From Prevotella sp. (GTDB taxonomy: Bacteria; Bacteroidota; Bacteroidia; Bacteroidales; Bacteroidaceae), in NCBI GenBank assembly GCA_021204565.1, contig JAJPZE010000030.1, positions 1-11,413 of the forward strand: a DNA stretch of 11,413 nucleotides, read 5' to 3'. Below, one piece after another: positions 6,820 through 11,413 of the stretch. Every line of letters starts with the position of its first letter. Position 1 is the first letter of the stretch. A model generated the notes under the pieces. The model did not search any database, was not told the DNA's origin, and was given only the letters and a program-made list of their open reading frames with translations. The translations under genes and the position numbers were made by a program.

Positions 6820-8676
6820 ATGAAAAGGAAACTATATTATTCGATGATAGCTCTCTTCTTCGCAGCTGTATCATTCACCGCTTGCGAGGACGTGCCGGCA
6901 CCGTACGATATACCGACATACGGGAGCAGCACGACGGGCGATTATTATCTGAACGAGAAGTTCTCAAGCGGTTTCGGCTCATTTACCGTGCAGACCGTGA
7001 CGGGTACGTCTTGGATAATAGACTACTCCACGGCGACGGGTACGGGGTATGATTCAACATCAGGCTCGACGACGGAGTCGCAGAGTTACCTTATCTCTCC
7101 GGCTGTTGATTTGACAGACGCGGAGCAGGTGTACTTGCAGTTTGATTATATCTACCGCTACGGCACACGTTCCGGCGCGGTGGATAAAGTGTACATCACA
7201 TCCAACTATACGGGCGACGCAACCACAACCGCTTGGACGGATATTACGGGCACGTTGACGGAGGGGGCGGACTGGACAACGTTCTCCACTTATGCTGTTG
7301 ATATCCCGTCGGAATTTATCGGTCAGAGCAATGTTGTTGTCGCGTTATACTTCGCTTGCACTACGTCTTCCGCTACATGGGAGGTGAAGAACCTTATCAT
7401 GGCTGACGGCACGGCGGCTGAGAGCGGCGACGAGGGCGAAACAACTCTTCCCGAAGGTCTGACGGGTAGCGGTACGGCGGACGACCCGTATACCGTTGCC
7501 GACGCTATATCCATTATCTCGGTGATGAGTTCAAGCGCGGAGACTGATTATATTTATGTAAAGGGTATTGTATGCTCCATAACGGAGATTGATACGGGCA
7601 GCTACGGCAACGCAACGTATTATATCTCCGACGACGGCACAACGGCGAACGAGTTATGCATCTACCGCGGTTATTATCTCGACAATGCGAAGTTCACATC
7701 GTCCGACGCAATAAAGGTCGGCGACGAGGTGGTGATATACGGCAAATTCGTAAATTATTACGGGAATACTCCGGAGGCGGCACAAGGGAGCAACTATATC
7801 TATTCTATCAATGGTGTGGGCGGCTCGACGTCGGGCGATACAACCGGTACGGCGGAAGGCAGCGGTACTGTCGACGATCCTTACAACGTTGCAAAGGCAA
7901 TCGAGCTTATCTCCGCGCTTAGCTCAAGCGGCACGATAGAGGGCATCTACGTCAAGGGTATCGTCTCATCCGTTACGGAGATCTCCACGAGCTACGGCAA
8001 CGGGACGTATTACATCTCCGACGACGGGACGACGGCAAACCAGCTGTGCATCTATCGCGGTTATTATCTTAACAACGATAAGTTCACATCCACGACCGAC
8101 CTTGAGGTAGGGGATGAAGTAGTGGTATATGGTGATTTCGTCAACTATTACGGCAATACGCCTGAGGGCTCGCAAGGGAATACATACGTATATTCAATCG
8201 TTAAGGGCGACGGCACATCATCGGGCGGCACTACCTCTTCCGACCAATCGTTGAGCATTAACGGCGATGTCGTAACGCTTACGAACACAAATGTAACTGC
8301 AGGTACGGAGACGGCAACCATCGACCTTGATACGTTCGGATTGACGAATGCGGAGACGGTTACCGGTCCGTTTGCGTTCAGCGACGGCAGTACGGTAACG
8401 TTTGATAAGGGCACGGGCACGACCGCTCAGGCATATTACACCGCCACGAAAGGCATCCGCGTGTATGCTTGCAACACTATGACATTCAGTTGCAGCAAAG
8501 AGATTGCAAGTATTGTGATGACGTGCGACACGTATAACGGCACGATAGAGGTGGGTAACGATACGGCGACGGTTGAGTTTACATCCACCGGCGCAACGTA
8601 TTGCAACTACAACTCCACAGGCAGCGGCGGCACGCAGCTGCGCGTTCAAACCATTACAATTACCTACGCACAATAA
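6820..8676 (+). CDS. Multidomain lipoprotein: jelly-roll plus two tandem OB-like (DUF6359-type) domains
   Basis: 618-residue surface lipoprotein. The lipobox is FTAC with Cys22, followed by EDVPAPYD. Domains in order: a choice-of-anchor J-like jelly roll (about 41-195; EKFSSGFGSF, SYLISPAVDL, YLQFDYIYRYG); an acidic linker; OB-like domain 1 (216-330); a Gly/Thr/Ser linker; OB-like domain 2 (347-460); and a C-terminal beta-rich domain of unrecognised family (about 477-618) ending in TITITYAQ. The OB-like domains carry YIYVKGIV, TYYISDDGTTAN, CIYRGYYL, KVGDEVVIYG and NYYGNTPE, a pattern I recognise as DUF6359, which occurs in secreted nucleases such as the B. subtilis YhcR family. No nuclease active site is seen in this protein. 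It probably works as a binding or scaffold lipoprotein with the nuclease whose gene starts 3 nt downstream. Substrate binding is inferred. Confidence 0.82.
   Translation: MKRKLYYSMIALFFAAVSFTACEDVPAPYDIPTYGSSTTGDYYLNEKFSSGFGSFTVQTVTGTSWIIDYSTATGTGYDSTSGSTTESQSYLISPAVDLTDAEQVYLQFDYIYRYGTRSGAVDKVYITSNYTGDATTTAWTDITGTLTEGADWTTFSTYAVDIPSEFIGQSNVVVALYFACTTSSATWEVKNLIMADGTAAESGDEGETTLPEGLTGSGTADDPYTVADAISIISVMSSSAETDYIYVKGIVCSITEIDTGSYGNATYYISDDGTTANELCIYRGYYLDNAKFTSSDAIKVGDEVVIYGKFVNYYGNTPEAAQGSNYIYSINGVGGSTSGDTTGTAEGSGTVDDPYNVAKAIELISALSSSGTIEGIYVKGIVSSVTEISTSYGNGTYYISDDGTTANQLCIYRGYYLNNDKFTSTTDLEVGDEVVVYGDFVNYYGNTPEGSQGNTYVYSIVKGDGTSSGGTTSSDQSLSINGDVVTLTNTNVTAGTETATIDLDTFGLTNAETVTGPFAFSDGSTVTFDKGTGTTAQAYYTATKGIRVYACNTMTFSCSKEIASIVMTCDTYNGTIEVGNDTATVEFTSTGATYCNYNSTGSGGTQLRVQTITITYAQ
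7465..8199 (+). repeat. Internal tandem duplication encoding two OB-like domains
   Basis: Bases 7465-7809 and 7858-8199 encode two copies of the same domain. The copies are offset by 131 residues at their start and exactly 130 from SYGN onward, because of a single-residue deletion in copy 2. Long stretches such as YYISDDGTTAN, CIYRGYYL and VNYYGNTPE are identical in the protein, and the DNA is clearly related, pointing to a fairly recent intragenic duplication. Confidence 0.9.
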
Positions 8677-8679
8677 ACA

Positions 8680-9633
8680 GTGTCCCTGCGTGTGAATCAT
8701 TTCTTTGATTATAAGCTCTGCATTGTTCCGTTAGTATTAGCCTTCGGGCTGATACTAACGGCGTGCGGCAGTGATGACGACGACGGCGGCTCGGGTGCGA
8801 CGGCGGTGCCTAACGTAAACGCCAACAGCACGGCGAAAGGCGCGGAGATGACGCGCACGGAGGTGCCGCACCTTGCGGACGGGAACAAATTAGTACTCGT
8901 CAAACAAACCGATGCATACGGCGTGAACTATATCGTGGAGTGGGATTGCGATATGGTTGCGCAACGTTGGTCGTGCTGGGAGTGGGATGATTCCAATTCG
9001 GTGTCGAACTGGAACCGTAACAACTGGACGGGTGCGACGTGGCAGGGCGTAACGTGGACGGGCGACCCGTTCCAGCCCGACCCGGATATACCGAGCCAAT
9101 ACCGCTCCGAGCTCTCCGACTACAGCGGGAGCGGATACAACCGCGGGCATATTTGCGCGTCGGCGGATCGCCTGTGTAACCAGGACGTAAACGGGCAGAC
9201 GTTTTACCTGTCGAATATGCAGCCGCAAGTGTACGGTTTCAATGCCGGCGTATGGGAGAATATGGAGAGCCAGGTCCGCAAATGGAATACGTCGACGTGG
9301 CGTGATACGTTGTGGGTGTGCAAGGGGGGCACGATCTACGACGTATTGCTCGACGGCGTAGAGCAGACGGGCGTGATAGAGACGACACGTACGCGCCTGC
9401 CCGTGCCGAAGTACTTCTTTATGGCTCTCGTGGCTAAGAAGAGCGGCTCGTATAAGGGCATTGCGTTCTGGGCGCAACACGAAACCAACGACGACGACCG
9501 CCTGATAAACTACGTCATTACAATAGACGAATTAGAGCAGAGAACGGGTATCGACTTCTTCTGCAACCTGCCCGACAACATCGAAGAGGGGGTGGAGTCG
9601 ATGAACTCGCCCGGCTCTTGGGGATTACAATAA
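8680..9633 (+). CDS. DNA/RNA non-specific endonuclease (NUC1 family), surface lipoprotein
   Basis: 317-residue nuclease of the Serratia nuclease/NUC1 (beta-beta-alpha metal) family, expected to cleave single- and double-stranded DNA and RNA with Mg2+. The family core is present: NRGHICASADR (154-164) with the general-base His157, then SNMQPQ (178-183) with the metal-binding Asn179, and WENMESQVRKW (192-202) with a conserved Glu. The usual DRGH reads NRGH here. A Trp/Asn-rich insert (about 107-130) lies ahead of the core. The signal peptide ends at LTAC (Cys29), followed by GSDDDDGG, an acidic motif matching the Bacteroidota surface lipoprotein export signal. The start is a GTG at 8680, three bases after the upstream TAA; a second GTG at 8692 is also possible, and no ATG precedes the signal sequence. 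Translational coupling to the upstream lipoprotein is likely. It probably degrades extracellular nucleic acid at the cell surface. Confidence 0.9.
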   Translation: MSLRVNHFFDYKLCIVPLVLAFGLILTACGSDDDDGGSGATAVPNVNANSTAKGAEMTRTEVPHLADGNKLVLVKQTDAYGVNYIVEWDCDMVAQRWSCWEWDDSNSVSNWNRNNWTGATWQGVTWTGDPFQPDPDIPSQYRSELSDYSGSGYNRGHICASADRLCNQDVNGQTFYLSNMQPQVYGFNAGVWENMESQVRKWNTSTWRDTLWVCKGGTIYDVLLDGVEQTGVIETTRTRLPVPKYFFMALVAKKSGSYKGIAFWAQHETNDDDRLINYVITIDELEQRTGIDFFCNLPDNIEEGVESMNSPGSWGLQ

Positions 9634-9648
9634 CATAACAAATAATCT

Positions 9649-10872
9649 ATGAGAACATTATTTATAATAATCGGTATCGCTTTCGCCCTCGGCGCGAAGG
9701 CGCAAGTTAATCAGCCCGACAGTACTGCGAGACGGCATGGACTGGTTGTCGGTTTGCATCCCAAAGCACCCGGCGCACCGCGTCACGATAAGCATGGTCA
9801 CCGTCCTGATGTTGAAACGGGCGAGAAGGCGTTGCTTGTCAGCAAGTCGTACGACAACTGGTACATCGGCATCAACGGCGGCGGAGCGGTGCAGACGACG
9901 CATAACAAGTGGATGAAGAACATCAACGGGAACGCCGGAGTGCGCGTCGGACGTTGGTTCACACCATCTTTCGGTCTCGCTCTTGAAAGCAATGCTTACT
10001 TCTCCACACGCCCTGCCGGGTCGACGGGAACGGTAGTGCAATATCTGAATACCGACCTTGCGGCAACGATAAACATCTCCAACTGGTGGTTCGGATACAA
10101 CGGCGAGCCGCGCTTGTTCGAGGTTATCGCCGTGCCGGCATTAGGCATGGGGCACGTGTTCGGCACAAGTACGCACACGTCGCACAGCCTGAACGATATG
10201 ACGGGCAAGCTCGCCCTCGACTTCGCGTTCAATGTTGACAAGAAAAAGAGCCTTCAGGTTTATCTTGAGCCGGCAATGCTCTACGCGATATACGGCAATA
10301 CATCGGACGAGACGCGCACGGGGCTGAACATCAACAGGAGTCATTTCCAGGTGAATGTCGGGCTGGTATATAAGTTTAAGAATACCAACGGCACGCATAA
10401 CTTCCGTTATGCTGAGGCGCGTGTTGCTCGCGACGACAGCGAGATACGCCGTCTGAACGGACGTATAGCCGAGTTGGAAGAAGAGAATGCACGGCTAAGG
10501 AACCAGCCTAAACCGCTTATGCAACCGCGTATCGTGGAGCGGACGGAGACGGTGCACGAGGGTGTGGTTGCGTTCGCACAAGGGTCGAGCTACGTAGAGA
10601 AACTGCAGTATGCGTCAATCAACAAAGTAGCTAAATACTTGGACGAGAACCCGAACGCGAAAGTTACGGTTACGGGTTATGCGTCGACCGAGGGGAGCGA
10701 AGAGCTGAATCAAAAGCTGTCGGAAGCGCGCGCCGAAGCGGTTAAACACGCGCTGATAACCAAGTTCGGGGTTGACCCGGCACGTATCGACATCGTTGGT
10801 GCAGGCGAGACCGAGCAATACTCCGACGAGCTTGACTACAACCGTGTAGCTATATTTGAGTTCAAAGAATAA
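9649..10872 (+). CDS. OmpA-family outer-membrane protein
   Basis: 407-residue protein of OmpA layout. A signal peptide (1-19, ending GAKAQ) precedes a His/Pro-rich stretch (about 21-60). A small beta barrel follows (about 70-245; WYIGINGGGA, GVRVGRWFTPSFGLALESNAYF, VNVGLVYKFK), then a short coiled coil (263-286; DSEIRRLNGRIAELEEENARLR) and the OmpA periplasmic domain (about 303-407). That domain shows KVTVTGYASTEG (338-349), NQKLSEARAEAV (354-365), FGVDPARIDIVGAG (373-386) and a final YNRVAIFEF. The Arg that contacts peptidoglycan (R361) is kept, but the Asp of the usual GxxD loop is replaced (GYASTEG), so peptidoglycan binding may be altered. The ATG at 9649 lies 15 nt after the nuclease gene, making it the last gene of the operon. 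Its job may be structural; a role in the nuclease system is unproven. Confidence 0.87.
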   Translation: MRTLFIIIGIAFALGAKAQVNQPDSTARRHGLVVGLHPKAPGAPRHDKHGHRPDVETGEKALLVSKSYDNWYIGINGGGAVQTTHNKWMKNINGNAGVRVGRWFTPSFGLALESNAYFSTRPAGSTGTVVQYLNTDLAATINISNWWFGYNGEPRLFEVIAVPALGMGHVFGTSTHTSHSLNDMTGKLALDFAFNVDKKKSLQVYLEPAMLYAIYGNTSDETRTGLNINRSHFQVNVGLVYKFKNTNGTHNFRYAEARVARDDSEIRRLNGRIAELEEENARLRNQPKPLMQPRIVERTETVHEGVVAFAQGSSYVEKLQYASINKVAKYLDENPNAKVTVTGYASTEGSEELNQKLSEARAEAVKHALITKFGVDPARIDIVGAGETEQYSDELDYNRVAIFEFKE

Positions 10873-10898
10873 TAGCGTTTTATAGTATCAATATTTGG

Positions 10899-10936
10899 TT
10901 CGCCCACGCGATGTATTATGTCGTGCGGGCGAATTT
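10899..10936 (+). terminator. Hairpin terminator after the OmpA gene
   Basis: TTCGCCC (10899-10905) pairs with GGGCGAA (10927-10933), followed after one A-C mismatch by a second stem CGCGA / TCGTG (one G-U pair) around a 9-base loop. Only three T residues follow directly, so it is a weak but plausible intrinsic terminator. It lies 26 bases after the stop at 10872, as expected for the end of the five-gene operon. Confidence 0.6.
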
Positions 10937-10972
10937 CATATATATGCAGAATGCTTTCACTACACTTTACTG

Positions 10973-11082
10973 GTGTAAAAGCGCCGTTCTTAGAGTGTAA
11001 AAGCGGCGTTCTTAGAATATAAAAGCGCCGTTCTTAGAGTGTAAAAGCGCCGTTCTTAGGATGCAAAAACGCCGCTTTAACG
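10973..11082. repeat. 22-bp tandem repeat array, four units plus a degenerate fifth
   Basis: Units begin at 10973, 10995, 11017 and 11039, each 22 bp with the core AAAAGCGCCGTTCTTAG; unit 2 has one C-to-G change and the first bases vary (GTGT or ATAT). A degenerate fifth unit (11061-11082) turns the core around: 11068-11078 is the exact reverse complement of 11000-11010 in unit 2, and pairs with 11044-11054 in unit 4 with one mismatch. The array lies between two convergent genes. The 22-bp period is about two helical turns, so repeated protein contacts on one face of the DNA are possible, but no function is shown. Confidence 0.85.
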
Positions 11083-11191
11083 TTACGAGAAGGGTGTTAT
11101 GAGGCGATGTAAAGAAGAATTATGGGGCGGTGCAAGGGGATATGCGGCATCTGACGAACGGCGTCGCCGCGCCGGATAATCATACGAACAA

Positions 11192-11222
11192 GCGGCGACA
11201 ACCCCAACAAGGTTATCGCCGC
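11192..11222 (-). terminator. Terminator of the minus-strand DUF4295 gene
   Basis: Bases 11192-11203 and 11211-11222 form a 12-bp stem with a 7-base loop. On the minus strand the single imperfect position is a G-U pair, while on the + strand it would be an A-C mismatch, so the hairpin is better formed in minus-strand RNA. The stem begins 33 bases past the stop codon of the DUF4295 gene. No long T-run follows, so termination strength is uncertain. Confidence 0.6.
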
Positions 11223-11255
11223 CTATATATCTTTTTCGCGCTTCGAACGCGACGT

Positions 11256-11411
11256 TTATTTGAAGAAATCCTTCACTTCCTCGTTCGGAATCATCTTCTC
11301 GTTGAAAACGTAAGCTCCCGTCTGAGGATTCTTCACCATCTTTATAACTTTCGTGTATGCACGCCCTTCCGACGAGCCTTCGTGGAGAGTGGCGACCGCT
11401 TTCTTAGCCAT
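11256..11411 (-). CDS. DUF4295 small ribosome-associated protein
   Basis: A 51-residue basic protein on the minus strand, too short for many gene callers. It begins MAKKAVATLHEG at 11411 and contains YTKVIKMVKNPQTGAYVFNEKMIPNEEVKDFFK, which I recognise as the DUF4295 family of Bacteroidota. The family is usually encoded directly after rpmB and rpmG (ribosomal L28 and L33), whose genes would lie beyond the right edge. DUF4295 may be the protein reported as ribosomal protein bL38 in the Flavobacterium johnsoniae ribosome structure; that identity is from memory and not checked. The gene is complete: ATG at 11409-11411 and TAA at 11256-11258. Only two bases precede the ATG within the window, so the upstream gene cannot be seen. 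Confidence 0.9.
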   Translation of the reverse strand: MAKKAVATLHEGSSEGRAYTKVIKMVKNPQTGAYVFNEKMIPNEEVKDFFK

Positions 11412-11413
11412 AA

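Noticed and set aside
10973..11082. CRISPR array
   Set aside because: The 22-bp units abut without spacers, so this is a simple tandem repeat.

Overview
The window looks like a chromosomal piece of a Bacteroidales (Bacteroidota) genome. Both clear promoters match the Bacteroidota consensus (TTTG, 19-20 nt, TAnnTTTG). Start codons are preceded by A-rich leaders without Shine-Dalgarno sequences. The protein families (TonB-dependent receptor, DUF5689 lipoprotein, DUF4295 ribosome-associated protein, GTG/ATG-started surface lipoproteins) are typical of that phylum. No genus can be named safely from sequence alone.

Layout. Bases 1-530 hold no convincing gene but are rich in structured repeats: a perfect 21-bp inverted repeat (121-167), two 23-bp direct copies of a small hairpin (181-226), a nested inverted repeat (272-328), and the promoter of the first gene (477-508). 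Bases 531-3237 are a tight three-gene + strand unit: a secreted endonuclease/exonuclease/phosphatase (EEP) family protein, uridine kinase (udk), and a family 2 glycosyltransferase that overlaps udk. A new promoter at 3256-3286 starts a second + strand unit (3350-10872): a non-SusC TonB-dependent outer-membrane receptor, a DUF5689 OB-fold lipoprotein, a large lipoprotein with a jelly-roll domain and two tandem OB-like (DUF6359-type) domains, a DNA/RNA non-specific endonuclease lipoprotein, and an OmpA-family outer-membrane protein. A hairpin terminator follows at 10899-10936. The intergenic region to 11255 holds four 22-bp tandem repeats plus a degenerate fifth, and a terminator for the convergent minus-strand gene at 11256-11411, a DUF4295 ribosome-associated small protein.

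How the genes may work together (inference). Two secreted nuclease-type enzymes, two OB-fold-bearing surface lipoproteins, an outer-membrane TonB-dependent transporter and a nucleoside kinase sit in about 10 kb. The simplest reading is a surface system that captures extracellular nucleic acid, cuts it, imports the fragments or nucleosides, and feeds pyrimidine salvage. No SusD-like protein or glycoside hydrolase is present, so this is not a classical polysaccharide utilisation locus. The substrate has not been demonstrated.
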